A DNA stretch of 64,000 bases, from assembly GCF_015070375.1 (NCBI RefSeq), contig NZ_JADCLL010000002.1, positions 372,001 through 436,000 on the forward strand, given 5' to 3'. The first letter of the stretch is position 1; every line of letters begins with the position of its first letter. Both the position numbers and the translations under genes were made by a program. Source of the DNA: Nocardioides kribbensis. Its GTDB lineage: Bacteria; Actinomycetota; Actinomycetes; Propionibacteriales; Nocardioidaceae. This document shows, one piece after another, positions 16,651-25,076 of the stretch. The notes under the pieces are model-generated. The model did not search any database, had not been told where the DNA came from, and saw only the letters and a list, made by a program, of their open reading frames with translations.

Positions 16651-17856
16651 ATGAGCGCCACTGTGTCCACCACCGCCGAGACGACGACCGAGGCCACCGC
16701 CCCGGCCGCCGCCGCGACGACGGCGAGCGCCGCCACCACCGCGCCGACCGGCCCGCGCCCGACCACCGGGCGTCCCTCGCTGCGCCAGCGCCTGCGCCGC
16801 GTCGCCGAGGCCGCGGTCACGCCGCTGGAGCTCGACGACGTCCTCGACGTCTTCCACCCGCTGCGCAAGGGCGCCGACCTGCGCGCCAAGGTCGTCGCGG
16901 TGCAGCCCGAGACCGCGCAGTCGGCCACCATCGTGCTCAAGCCCGGCCGCGACTGGGCCGGCCACGTGCCGGGGCAGTACCTCCGCGTGGGCGTCGACGT
17001 CGACGGCGTGCGCCTGTGGCGCACCTACTCGCTGACCCACGGCCCCCGCGTCGACGGCTGCATCTCGATCACCGTCAAGGCGATCCCCGACGGCGTGGTC
17101 TCCAACCACCTCGTGCACCACCTCACGCCCGGCCAGATGATCCACCTCGGCCAGGCCGACGGCGACTTCGTGCTGCCCGACCCGCTGCCGACCAAGCTGC
17201 TCATGGTCACCGCGGGCTCCGGCATCACCCCGGTCATCGGCATGCTGCGCAACATGTTCTCCCGCGCCACCCCGGTGCGCGCCGACATCGTGCTGCTGCA
17301 CTCGGCGCTCTCGCGCTCGGAGGTCATCTTCGGCGACGAGCTGCGCCAGTACGCCGCGGAGGGCCGGCTGCGCCTCGTGGAGCTGCACACCGACCGCGAC
17401 GGCATGCTCGACGTCGCCGACCCCGCCACGGGGCTGGCCGCGCTGGTGCCCGACCTGGCCGAGCGCACGACGTACGCCTGCGGCCCGGTCGGCCTGCTCG
17501 ACGCCCTCGAGGCCCACCACGGCGAGGCCGGTCTGCCGCTGCACATCGAGCGCTTCCGCACCGCGGTCGTGGCCACCGGCGAGGGCGGCACGCTGAGCTT
17601 CACCGGCCCCACCGGCGGCGGCACGGTCGTCGAGGCCGACGGCGCCACCACCATCCTCGACGCCGCCGAGTCGGCGGGCGTGCTGATGCCCAGCGGCTGC
17701 CGCATGGGCGTCTGCTTCGGCTGCGTCCTGCCGCTGCGCGAGGGCGCCGTGCGCGACCTGCGCAACGGCGAGCTGACCGTGGCCCAGCCCGGCGACGGCG
17801 TCAACATCCAGACCTGCATCAGCGCGGCCGCCGGGCCGTGCGAGATCACCCACTGA
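16651..17856 (+). CDS. Ferredoxin-dependent flavin oxidoreductase, electron donor to stearoyl-CoA desaturase
   Basis: A 401-residue fusion of a ferredoxin-NADP reductase module and a plant-type [2Fe-2S] domain. The flavin segment is RTYSLTHGP, the NAD-binding GSGITPVIGMLRN follows, and CGPVGLLDALEAH is the usual CGP element. The C-terminal ferredoxin has the cluster pattern C-x4-C-x2-C (CRMGVCFGC) and a distant IQTC. About 35 Thr/Ala-rich residues precede the domain. It is followed 75 bp later by a membrane desaturase. This arrangement matches Rv3230c-DesA3 of M. tuberculosis, in which the oxidoreductase passes NADPH electrons to the desaturase, so that role is well supported by family and context. 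Confidence 0.9.
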   Translation: MSATVSTTAETTTEATAPAAAATTASAATTAPTGPRPTTGRPSLRQRLRRVAEAAVTPLELDDVLDVFHPLRKGADLRAKVVAVQPETAQSATIVLKPGRDWAGHVPGQYLRVGVDVDGVRLWRTYSLTHGPRVDGCISITVKAIPDGVVSNHLVHHLTPGQMIHLGQADGDFVLPDPLPTKLLMVTAGSGITPVIGMLRNMFSRATPVRADIVLLHSALSRSEVIFGDELRQYAAEGRLRLVELHTDRDGMLDVADPATGLAALVPDLAERTTYACGPVGLLDALEAHHGEAGLPLHIERFRTAVVATGEGGTLSFTGPTGGGTVVEADGATTILDAAESAGVLMPSGCRMGVCFGCVLPLREGAVRDLRNGELTVAQPGDGVNIQTCISAAAGPCEITH

Positions 17857-17931
17857 GTCGCTCGCCGACTCACCGCGACACCCCCTGACCTGCACCTGAT
17901 CCACCCGCTCGTCCCACCGAAGGAGCGCACC

Positions 17932-19173
17932 ATGACCGTCATCACCAAGCAGCCCGTCAACCCGACCGCCCACCTCACCCCCGAGGACATCGAGGCCATC
18001 GGCGTGGAGCTCGACGCGATCCGTCAGAGCGTGCTCGACGACCGCGGCGCCAGCGACGCGGCCTACATCCGCAAGGTCGTCGACGTGCAGCGCAAGCTCG
18101 AGCTGGGCTCGCGCGCGGTGCTGCTGGCCTCGGTCTTCCCGCCGGCCTGGGTCGCCGGCACCGTGGGTCTGTCGATCGCCAAGATCCTGGAGAACATGGA
18201 GATCGGCCACAACGTCATGCACGGCCAGTGGGACTGGATGCGCGACCCGAAGATCCACTCCACCACCTGGGAGTGGGACAACGCCTCGACCGCCGAGGGC
18301 TGGAAGCACTCGCACAACGAGATCCACCACACCTACACCAACATCGTGGGCAAGGACAACGACCTCGGCTACGGCATCATGCGCGTCGACGAGGACCAGC
18401 GCTGGATCCCGATGTACCTCGCGCAGCCGCTGTGGAACTTCATCAACGCCTGCTTCTTCGAGTACGGCATCGCCGCCTACGACCTCGAGCTCGGCAAGAA
18501 CCTGTCGATCCCGAAGGACAAGCGCAGCGAGACCTTCAAGAAGAACGCCGCCAACACCCTGCGCAAGATCCGCAAGCAGGCCACCAAGGACTACGTGGTC
18601 AACCCGGCCCTGGCCCTGCCGACCGGCTCCTTCCTGCCGACCCTGGCCGCCAACTTCACCGCCAACCTCGTGCGCAACGTCTGGTCGCACTCGGTGATCA
18701 TGTGCGGCCACTTCCCCGAGGGTGTCGAGACCTTCGAGAAGAAGTCGATCCCCGAGAACGAGACCCGCGGCGAGTGGTACCTGCGCCAGATGCTCGGCTC
18801 GGCCAACATCTCCGGCTCCAAGGCGATGCACCTGATGACCGGCAACCTGTCGCACCAGATCGAGCACCACCTCTTCCCCGACCTCCCCTCGAACCGCTAC
18901 GCCGAGGTCGCGCCGAAGGTGAAGGCGCTCTTCGACAAGTACGAGCTGAACTACCACGAGGCCTCGCTGCCGGCCCAGGTCTACTCGGCCTGGCACAAGG
19001 TCGTGCGTCTCTCGCTGCCCAACGGCTTCCTCGAGACCACCACGGTCAAGAACGCCCCCGAGCAGCTCAAGACCCTGTGGGCCATGACCACCAAGGGCCC
19101 CAAGGTCCGCCGCGCCGCCCAGGCCCGCCTCACCCAGCAGGCCCGCCGCAAGCAGATGACGCAGGCCGCCTGA
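17932..19173 (+). CDS. desA3: Membrane acyl-CoA (stearoyl-CoA) delta-9 desaturase, DesA3-like
   Basis: A 413-residue di-iron desaturase with the three histidine boxes: GHNVMHGQWDW (HxxxH), HSHNEIHHTYTN (HxxHH) and HQIEHHLFPDLPSNRY (HxxHH). Hydrophobic segments flank them, as expected for an integral membrane enzyme that introduces the cis-9 double bond into saturated acyl-CoAs (oleate synthesis). Electrons come from the reductase encoded just upstream. AAGGAG lies 7 nt before the ATG. The codon use is strongly C/G-ending and lysine-rich at the C-terminus. A strong rho-independent terminator follows. Confidence 0.93.
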   Translation: MTVITKQPVNPTAHLTPEDIEAIGVELDAIRQSVLDDRGASDAAYIRKVVDVQRKLELGSRAVLLASVFPPAWVAGTVGLSIAKILENMEIGHNVMHGQWDWMRDPKIHSTTWEWDNASTAEGWKHSHNEIHHTYTNIVGKDNDLGYGIMRVDEDQRWIPMYLAQPLWNFINACFFEYGIAAYDLELGKNLSIPKDKRSETFKKNAANTLRKIRKQATKDYVVNPALALPTGSFLPTLAANFTANLVRNVWSHSVIMCGHFPEGVETFEKKSIPENETRGEWYLRQMLGSANISGSKAMHLMTGNLSHQIEHHLFPDLPSNRYAEVAPKVKALFDKYELNYHEASLPAQVYSAWHKVVRLSLPNGFLETTTVKNAPEQLKTLWAMTTKGPKVRRAAQARLTQQARRKQMTQAA

Positions 19174-19240
19174 GCGACGCTCGCCCCGGTGGTCGGGAGC
19201 GAGCGCCGGCGAGCGTCCCGACACCACCGCACCAGCCGAG

Positions 19241-19276
19241 GACCCATCTCACCCCGTCGGGTGAGATGGGTCTTTA
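19241..19276 (+). terminator. Rho-independent terminator after the desaturase
   Basis: GACCCATCTCACCC (19241-19254) pairs perfectly with GGGTGAGATGGGTC (19259-19272) around a CGTC loop and runs into TTTAGCTTT. It is the clearest terminator in the window. Confidence 0.9.
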
Positions 19277-19324
19277 GCTTTCCTGGGCACGGTGGGGGCC
19301 TCCTTCGACCCCAGGGAGCCACCG

Positions 19325-19669
19325 ATGTCACGCGCGAGCCGCCAGATCACCGAGAACGCCCAGGAGCACCTCGAGCCCGGCGAGCACGTGCAGGGGGCCT
19401 TCGCCGGGCAGACCATGGTCCGACTCGAGGCCGCCGACCGCTACCGCACCATCGTGGCGACCGACCGACGGTTGCTGATCTTCGACTCCGGCACGCTATC
19501 GCAGACCTCGTGCACCACGCTCATGGCCGAGCTGCCGCGCGAGACCGCCGTCGGGCCCCCGAACGGGCTGCTGTGGCACCGCCTCGACCTGATCGGTGAG
19601 GTGCTCCACGTCCACCGGCGCTACTTCTCCGAGGTCGTGGCCATCGACGCCGCGGCGTCGACCACCTGA
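19325..19669 (+). CDS. Small PH-like domain protein of unknown function
   Basis: A 114-residue protein with LEPGEHVQGAFAGQT, TIVATDRRLLIFDSG and a C-terminal YFSEVVAIDA strand. The phrase PGE..(20-30)..(A/V)T(D/N)RRLL(I/V)F is common in short bacterial PH-like proteins (bPH/DUF-type). It has no signal peptide or obvious membrane segment, so a cytoplasmic role is likely, but none can be named. The ATG was chosen because GGGAG lies about 6 nt upstream; an in-frame ATG 11 codons earlier would start almost inside the terminator of the desaturase. Confidence 0.7.
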   Translation: MSRASRQITENAQEHLEPGEHVQGAFAGQTMVRLEAADRYRTIVATDRRLLIFDSGTLSQTSCTTLMAELPRETAVGPPNGLLWHRLDLIGEVLHVHRRYFSEVVAIDAAASTT

Positions 19670-19683
19670 GGCGCGCGGCCCCG

Positions 19684-19757
19684 CGTCTTACCGATCGTTG
19701 CGACCACTACCTGACCGTCGTGACGCCCGTCCAGAGGTCGCAACGGTCAGTAGGACG
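19684..19757. repeat. Long palindromic intergenic repeat, copy R4
   Basis: 74 bp; outer arms start CGTCTTACCGATCGTTGCG and end CGCAACGGTCAGTAGGACG, with a degenerate centre. It lies between the convergent PH-like gene and the MmgE/PrpD gene. Confidence 0.8.
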
Positions 19758-19768
19758 CTGCGGCGCGC

Positions 19769-21301
19769 TCACCCCAGCGGGAGGGCCGCCCAGGCGGTGA
19801 CGACGTCGTCGGCGTCGACGAGCCGGTCGACGGCGGCGCGCAGGGGAGCGCCGACGCCGGGGCCGAGCAGACCGTCGAGCTTGGCCATCAGGGCAGCGTC
19901 GTCGAGCGGGAAGTGGCGGGCGTCGCCGATGGGGTCGGGCTGGGCCAGGGCGAGGGTGCGGCCGTCGCGCAGCGCGACCTCGACCTCGCAGACCCGGCGG
20001 GCGGGCAGCCACCGGTCGAGGTCGGCGGAGACCTCGACGTGCACGCGGTCGCTGAAGGCCTCGGCCGCGGCGAAGGCGGGGGTGCCGGGCTCCATCGTCG
20101 CGGGCGTCACGGCCCCGCTGACCGCCGCGGTGGCCACGGCGAAGGGCAGCGAGAACATCGCGGCCAGCCGGTTGGCCGGGTGGCGCTGGAGCAGAGGAGC
20201 GGCCAGCGAGTGGATCACGACGCGTACGCCGAGCACGTCGTCCGCGTCCCAGCCGCGCGGCGCGCCCGCGCCGCCCGCGGGGCCCGCGCCTGCGGCCGAG
20301 CCGGCCGGTGGAGCCCCGCCGGCGGCGGCCCCCGGCGCCGAGCCCCCGCCCGCGGCGGCACGCAGCGCGAGCACGAGGTCGATCGCGGCGTGGGTGTAGG
20401 AGCAGGCGGCGTGCTGCTTGAGGTAGCCCTCGGCGGCCAGCCACCGCGGGGCCGCCCCGTCCCCCGACCCGTCGCCCATCCGGTCGTCTGACCGACCGTC
20501 CGCTCGGCCGTCCGCCCCGCGGTCGAGCCCGTCGAGCAGCAGGTCGGGCTCGAGTCCGCCGAGCAGGGCGAAGGCGGCCGCGGCGCCGCCGCGGTTGGCG
20601 ACCAGCCCGGCCCGGGCGAGGTGGGCGGCCGACAGGCCGGCGAGGGCGGCCTGCCCGGCCCACAGGTTGCGGGTGACGTCGCCGGCCAGCACGGCCGACC
20701 ACGGGGCGACGCCCATCAGCCCGGTGGCGGCGTCGACGGCGGCGGCGACCTGCGCGGTCGTGGCGCCGAGGATGCGGGCGGCGGCGTAGGCCGCGCCGGT
20801 GGCGCCCCAGTGGCCGTGGGTGTGCCAGGCGGGGTCACGGCGCACGGCGTGGCCGAAGCGCGCGGCGACCTCGTAGCCCCCGGCGACCGCGGCGAGGAAG
20901 TCGCGCCCGCCCACGGGTCGACCGGCCTGCTGCGCGGCGGCGAGCGCGGCGGGCACGACGTGGACGGCCGGGTGGCCGGCGGCGTGCTTGTTGCCCTCGT
21001 CGAGCTCCTGGGAGCAGGCGGCGGCCGCGGTGAGCAGCGCCGCGGTCTCCGGGGTGGTGCGCGCGTCGCTGCCCAGCAGCGGGTGCGGGCCCGGCGCCAG
21101 CGGCCATGCCGCGAGCAGGGCGCGCAGCTCCGGGGTGCGCAGCCCCGCGGCCGCCACGCCCACCAGGTCGGTGAGCACCACGGGCAGTCGCGCCGCGACC
21201 GGGGCGGGCAGGTCGTCGTACGCGACGGTGACCGCGGCGACGAGATCGGCGATGGCGTCGCGGGTGCGTTCCGCCAGTAGGAACGGCTCCGGATCGATCA
21301 T
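19769..21301 (-). CDS. MmgE/PrpD family protein (2-methylcitrate dehydratase-like), first copy
   Basis: A 510-residue protein of the all-helical MmgE/PrpD family, which dehydrates or isomerises tricarboxylates and related acids. Recognisable blocks are CSQELDEGNKHAAGHPAVHV (the D-E-x-x-x-x-x-A family loop), FGHAVRRDPAWHTHGHWG and RWLAAEGYLKQHAACSYTHA. Two low-complexity insertions (DRGADGRADGRSDDRMGDG and a Gly/Ala/Pro run near residue 345) are not typical of the family and probably lie in loops. It is divergent from the CoA-transferase operon with two dyad operators in the gap. The ATG has TACGGT 6 nt upstream. The real substrate is unknown. Confidence 0.85.
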   Translation of the reverse strand: MIDPEPFLLAERTRDAIADLVAAVTVAYDDLPAPVAARLPVVLTDLVGVAAAGLRTPELRALLAAWPLAPGPHPLLGSDARTTPETAALLTAAAACSQELDEGNKHAAGHPAVHVVPAALAAAQQAGRPVGGRDFLAAVAGGYEVAARFGHAVRRDPAWHTHGHWGATGAAYAAARILGATTAQVAAAVDAATGLMGVAPWSAVLAGDVTRNLWAGQAALAGLSAAHLARAGLVANRGGAAAAFALLGGLEPDLLLDGLDRGADGRADGRSDDRMGDGSGDGAAPRWLAAEGYLKQHAACSYTHAAIDLVLALRAAAGGGSAPGAAAGGAPPAGSAAGAGPAGGAGAPRGWDADDVLGVRVVIHSLAAPLLQRHPANRLAAMFSLPFAVATAAVSGAVTPATMEPGTPAFAAAEAFSDRVHVEVSADLDRWLPARRVCEVEVALRDGRTLALAQPDPIGDARHFPLDDAALMAKLDGLLGPGVGAPLRAAVDRLVDADDVVTAWAALPLG

Positions 21302-21307
21302 GCGCCC

Positions 21308-21313
21308 ACCGTA
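21308..21313 (-). promoter_or_regulatory. Leaderless -10 element (TACGGT) of the first MmgE/PrpD gene
   Basis: On the minus strand TACGGT lies 6 nt before the ATG at 21301. Confidence 0.4.
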
Positions 21314-21366
21314 GCCCGCGCTTCGGCTGGCAGGGCGGTAGAAAGCAGCCCCTTCACGGATCGGAC

Positions 21367-21385
21367 CGTTCCGGTTAGAGTGACG
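21367..21385. promoter_or_regulatory. Candidate IclR operator, site 1 (imperfect)
   Basis: CGTTCC-N7-GTGACG. It matches the 19-bp NGTTYC-N7-GRAACN pattern in the left half and partly in the right. It lies 32 bp before site 2, about three helical turns. Confidence 0.4.
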
Positions 21386-21398
21386 TCTCGATCCCGAA

Positions 21399-21417
21399 CG
21401 TTTCTTCCAGCGAAACG
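21399..21417. promoter_or_regulatory. Candidate IclR operator, site 2
   Basis: CGTTTC-TTCCAGC-GAAACG is a perfect 6-bp dyad with a 7-nt spacer directly before the CoA-transferase start. It shares spacing and half-site sequence with three sites in the iclR-livK intergenic region about 18 kb away. Confidence 0.6.
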
Positions 21418-21425
21418 GATGCTGC

Positions 21426-22688
21426 GTGTCTGACTCCCACCCCCGCCCCGACGGCGCACCCGCCGTCGACACCGCGGTCGACACTGCCGTCGACGCCACC
21501 GACGGACCGCTCGCCGGCCTGCGCGTGCTCGACGTGTCGACGATCCTGGCCGGGCCGCTGTGCTGCCAGATCCTCGGCGACTACGGCGCCGAGGTGATCA
21601 AGGTCGAGCACCCCCGCGGCGGCGACAACATGCGCGGCCACGGGCGCAGCAAGGACGGCGTGCCGCTGTGGTGGAAGGAGATCAGCCGCAACAAGCGCAC
21701 CGTCGCGGTCGACCTCAAGGCCCCCGGCGGCGCCGAGGTGCTGCGCCGGCTGGCCGCGAGCGCCGACGTGCTGGTCGAGAACTTCCGCCCCGGCACCCTC
21801 GAGCGCTGGGGCCTGGGCCCCGAGGTGCTCCACGCCGACAACCCCGGCCTGGTCCTCGCGCGGCTCACCGGCTTCGGGCAGAGCGGGCCCTACAGCAGCC
21901 GCGCCGGCTTCGGCACCCTGGCCGAGGCGATGAGCGGCTTCGCGGCCGCCACCGGCGAGGCCGACGGCCCGCCCACGCTGCCCGCCTTCGGCCTGGCCGA
22001 CTCCATCTGCGGCATCGCCGCCTCCTCGGCGGTGCTCATGGCGCTGCGCCACCGCGACCGCACCGGCGAGGGCCAGGTCGTCGACCTCAGCATCCTCGAG
22101 CCGATCATGGCCGCGGTCGGCCCGGGCCCGACGGTCTACCAGCAGACCGGCGAGATCGCCCAGCGCCACGGCAACCGCTCCACCAACAACGCCCCCCGCA
22201 ACACCTACCGCACCTCCGACGACCGCTGGGTCGCGATCTCCACCAGCGCCCAGCGCATCGCCGAGCGGGTCATGGAGCTGGTGGGCCACCCCGAGGTCAT
22301 CGCCGAGCCGTGGTTCGCCACCGGCGGCGGGCGCGCGGAGCACGTCGACCTGCTCGACGAGCACGTCGGCTCCTGGATCGCCGCGCGCGACCGCGAGACC
22401 GTGCTGGCCGCCTTCACCGAGGCCGGCGCCGCGATCGCGCCGGTCTACGACTCCCGCGACCTCACCGAGGACCCCCACGTGCGCGAGACCGGGATGCTGC
22501 TCGAGGTCGACGACCCCGACCTCGGCCCCCTGCTCCAGCACAACGTCATGTGGCGCATGAGCGCCACCCCCGGGCGCATCCGCTTCACCGGCCGCGCCCT
22601 GGGCCACGACACCGACGCCGTGCTCGGCGAGCTCGGCTACGACGCCGAGGCCATCACCCGACTCAAGGAAGAGGAGGCCGTCCGGTGA
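21426..22688 (+). CDS. CaiB/BaiF family (class III) CoA-transferase
   Basis: A 420-residue CoA-transferase. LAGLRVLDVSTILAGPLCCQ and LGDYGAEVIKVEHPRGGD open the Rossmann half; ISRNKRTVAVDLKAPGG, VENFRPGTLERWGLG and the GFGQSGPYSSRAGF loop are family signatures. The catalytic aspartate is probably in AFGLADSICG. These enzymes move CoA from one carboxylic acid to another without hydrolysis. It is the first gene of a four-gene run with GTGA overlaps. The GTG start follows the perfect dyad operator. Formyl-CoA, succinyl-CoA or mesaconyl-type substrates are all possible. Confidence 0.9.
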   Translation: MSDSHPRPDGAPAVDTAVDTAVDATDGPLAGLRVLDVSTILAGPLCCQILGDYGAEVIKVEHPRGGDNMRGHGRSKDGVPLWWKEISRNKRTVAVDLKAPGGAEVLRRLAASADVLVENFRPGTLERWGLGPEVLHADNPGLVLARLTGFGQSGPYSSRAGFGTLAEAMSGFAAATGEADGPPTLPAFGLADSICGIAASSAVLMALRHRDRTGEGQVVDLSILEPIMAAVGPGPTVYQQTGEIAQRHGNRSTNNAPRNTYRTSDDRWVAISTSAQRIAERVMELVGHPEVIAEPWFATGGGRAEHVDLLDEHVGSWIAARDRETVLAAFTEAGAAIAPVYDSRDLTEDPHVRETGMLLEVDDPDLGPLLQHNVMWRMSATPGRIRFTGRALGHDTDAVLGELGYDAEAITRLKEEEAVR

Positions 22689-23629
22689 GCGACACCCCGA
22701 CGACCACCCCGCACGCCCCCGCCGACCCCACCGCTGCCAGCACCCCGGCCACGCCGGTCGCCACGCCGGTCGCAGCGCCGGTCGCCGGCGCCGACGACCT
22801 GCTCCGCGCCGTGCAGGCCGGGGTCGAGACGATCGACCTGGGCCGCCAGCTGCGCGTGGGCATGCCGCAGTCGCCCAACCACCCGCAGTTCTGGCACACC
22901 CTGCCGCGCCGCCACGGCGACATGGTGCGCTCCGACGGCAGCAGCGCCGCCAACGACATGATCACCACCGGCACCCACGTCGGCACCCACATCGACGCGC
23001 TGGCCCACGTCTCCTTCGACGGCAAGCTCCACGGCGGCGCCGACGCGGCCGCGGCCTGCATCGGCGGCAAGTACGAGGAGCACGGCGTGCACACCATCGC
23101 GCCGATGCTGCGCCGCGGCGTGCTCCTCGACGTCGCGGGCCACCTCGGCCTCACCCACTGCGAGGGCGGCTACGAGATCACCGTCGCCGACCTCGAGGCC
23201 ACCGCCGAGCGCGCCAGCGTCACCGTCGGCGCGGGCGACGTCGTGCTGATCCGCAGCGGCTGGGGCGCGCGCTTCGCCGAGGGCGCGGCGTACGTCGGGG
23301 GCGCCTCGGGCGTGCCGGGGGTCGGGGAGGCCGGCGCCGTGTGGCTGGCCGAGCGCGGAGTGCACGCCGCGGGCGCCGACACCATCGCCTTCGAGCGGCT
23401 CGCGCCGGGCGGCGGCCACGCGCTGCTGCCGGCCCACCGGGTGCTGCTGGTCGAGGCGGGCATCTACATCGTCGAGGCGCTCGACCTCGAGGCCCTGGCC
23501 GCGGCCGGGTGGGCGGAGTTCACGTTCGTCCTCGTGCCGATGAACATCTTCGGCGCCACCGGCTCCCCGGTGCGCCCCCTCGCGCTGCGCTCGACCCAGC
23601 CCCAGAGCCAGAGCGGAGCCGCCTCGTGA
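22685..23629 (+). CDS. Cyclase family protein (kynurenine-formamidase-like metal hydrolase)
   Basis: A 314-residue protein of the cyclase/KynB superfamily. The metal-binding signature H-V-G-T-H-I-D-A-L-A-H (GTHVGTHIDALAHV) is intact and the GDVVLIRSGW strand is typical. About 40 residues at the N-terminus are low complexity with repeated TPVA. Family members hydrolyse or cyclise amides and lactones, for example N-formylkynurenine or isatin. It is translationally coupled to both neighbours (GTGA at each end), so it works in the same pathway as the CoA-transferase and MmgE/PrpD protein. The substrate is not predictable. Confidence 0.85.
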   Translation: MSDTPTTTPHAPADPTAASTPATPVATPVAAPVAGADDLLRAVQAGVETIDLGRQLRVGMPQSPNHPQFWHTLPRRHGDMVRSDGSSAANDMITTGTHVGTHIDALAHVSFDGKLHGGADAAAACIGGKYEEHGVHTIAPMLRRGVLLDVAGHLGLTHCEGGYEITVADLEATAERASVTVGAGDVVLIRSGWGARFAEGAAYVGGASGVPGVGEAGAVWLAERGVHAAGADTIAFERLAPGGGHALLPAHRVLLVEAGIYIVEALDLEALAAAGWAEFTFVLVPMNIFGATGSPVRPLALRSTQPQSQSGAAS

Positions 23630-25065
23630 GCGACGCGACCCTGGCCCAGCAGCTCGGCGCCTTCGCCGAGGCCACGACCTTCGACGCCCTGCCCGAGGCC
23701 GTGGTCGACAGCGTGCGCAAGCGCGTGCTCGACACCGTCGGCATCGCGGTGGCCGCGGCCCCGCTGGAGACCAGCCGCGCGGCCCGCGCCTGGGCGCGCA
23801 GCCAGGGCGGCCACGCCGCGGCCTCGGCCGTGGGCGTGCCCGAGGGGCTGCCGGCCGGGCTGGCGGCGTTCGTCAACGGCGTGCTCGCCCACTCCCTCGA
23901 CTACGACGACACCCACCTGCCCTCGGTGCTGCACCCCAGCGCCACCGTCGTGCCGGTCGCGCTGGCCGCCGCCGAGCGCGCGGGTGCGAGCGGGCAGGAG
24001 CTGGTGCGCGCGATCGCGCTGGGCCTGGAGACCTGCGTGCGCCTGGGCATGGCCGGCTACGACGAGGCGGCGAAGAACTCGACCTTCTTCGAGCACGGCC
24101 AGCACGCCACCTCCATCTGCGGCGCGATGGGCGGCGCGGTCGCCGCGACCGTCCTGGCCGGAGGCAAGGCCGACGCGGTGGTCGACAGCCTCGGGGTCGC
24201 GGCCTCCATGGCCTCGGGCATCATCGAGGCCAACCGCACCGGCGGCACGGTCAAGCGGCTGCACTGCGGCTGGGCCGCCCACGCCGCGGTCTCGGCCGCC
24301 GAGCTGGTCTCCTTCGGCCTCACCGGCCCGCCGACGGTGCTGGAGGGCCGCTTCGGCTTCTACCAGGCCTGGCTGCACGGGCGCTTCGACGCCGCCGCGG
24401 TCGTCGACGGCCTGGGGGAGACGTGGGCGGTGCCCGACATCTTCTTCAAGCCCTACCCCGCCAACCACTTCACCCACGCCGCGGTCGACGCCGCCGGGCG
24501 GCTGCGCGTCCGCGGCGTACGCCCTGACGACGTGGAGCGGCTGGTGCTCGGGGTGCCGGCGCCCAACCTGCGCACGATCGGGGAGCCGATCGAGGTCAAG
24601 CGCACCCCGGAGACGGGCTACATGGCGCAGTTCTCCGGACCGTACGCCGTGGCCGTCGGCCTGCTCGGCGGCGCCGGGCTCGGCGCCGGCGTGGAGGACT
24701 ACACCGACGAGCTGGCCCGCGACCCGCAGCGGCGCGCCCTGATGGCCAAGGTCGACGTGGCGCCCGACCAGCGCTGCACCGACATCTTCCCCACGCAGTT
24801 CCCCGCCGTGCTGACCGCCCACCTGGTCGACGGCCGCAAGCTGGTGGAGGAGGTCCTGACCACCCGCGGGGGGCCGCAGCGACCGCTGTCCTTCGAGGAG
24901 CTGGCCGCGAAGTTCCGCGCCAACGCCGGCCGCACGCTGGCCGACGACCAGGTCGACGCACTCGCCGAGGCGTGCGCCGCGCTGGAGACCTGCACCGACA
25001 TCGGCGCGGTGCTCGCGCCGCTGACCTCGGTGGACCCCATGACCACGACCGACAGCACGAAGTGA
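23626..25065 (+). CDS. MmgE/PrpD family protein, second copy
   Basis: A 479-residue MmgE/PrpD protein, clearly divergent from the copy at 19769-21301. Family blocks include VLAHSLDYDDTHLPSVLHPS, EHGQHATSICGAMGGAVAA, GTVKRLHCGWAAHAAVSAA and KPYPANHFTHAAVDAA. It lacks the low-complexity inserts of the first copy. The GTG overlaps the cyclase stop by 4 nt, and the amidohydrolase follows after 11 nt. Members dehydrate or isomerise small di- and tricarboxylates (2-methylcitrate, aconitate, itaconate-type compounds). Having two copies in one locus suggests two hydration/dehydration steps or two isomers. Confidence 0.87.
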   Translation: MSDATLAQQLGAFAEATTFDALPEAVVDSVRKRVLDTVGIAVAAAPLETSRAARAWARSQGGHAAASAVGVPEGLPAGLAAFVNGVLAHSLDYDDTHLPSVLHPSATVVPVALAAAERAGASGQELVRAIALGLETCVRLGMAGYDEAAKNSTFFEHGQHATSICGAMGGAVAATVLAGGKADAVVDSLGVAASMASGIIEANRTGGTVKRLHCGWAAHAAVSAAELVSFGLTGPPTVLEGRFGFYQAWLHGRFDAAAVVDGLGETWAVPDIFFKPYPANHFTHAAVDAAGRLRVRGVRPDDVERLVLGVPAPNLRTIGEPIEVKRTPETGYMAQFSGPYAVAVGLLGGAGLGAGVEDYTDELARDPQRRALMAKVDVAPDQRCTDIFPTQFPAVLTAHLVDGRKLVEEVLTTRGGPQRPLSFEELAAKFRANAGRTLADDQVDALAEACAALETCTDIGAVLAPLTSVDPMTTTDSTK

Positions 25066-25076
25066 AGGGTGACCTC

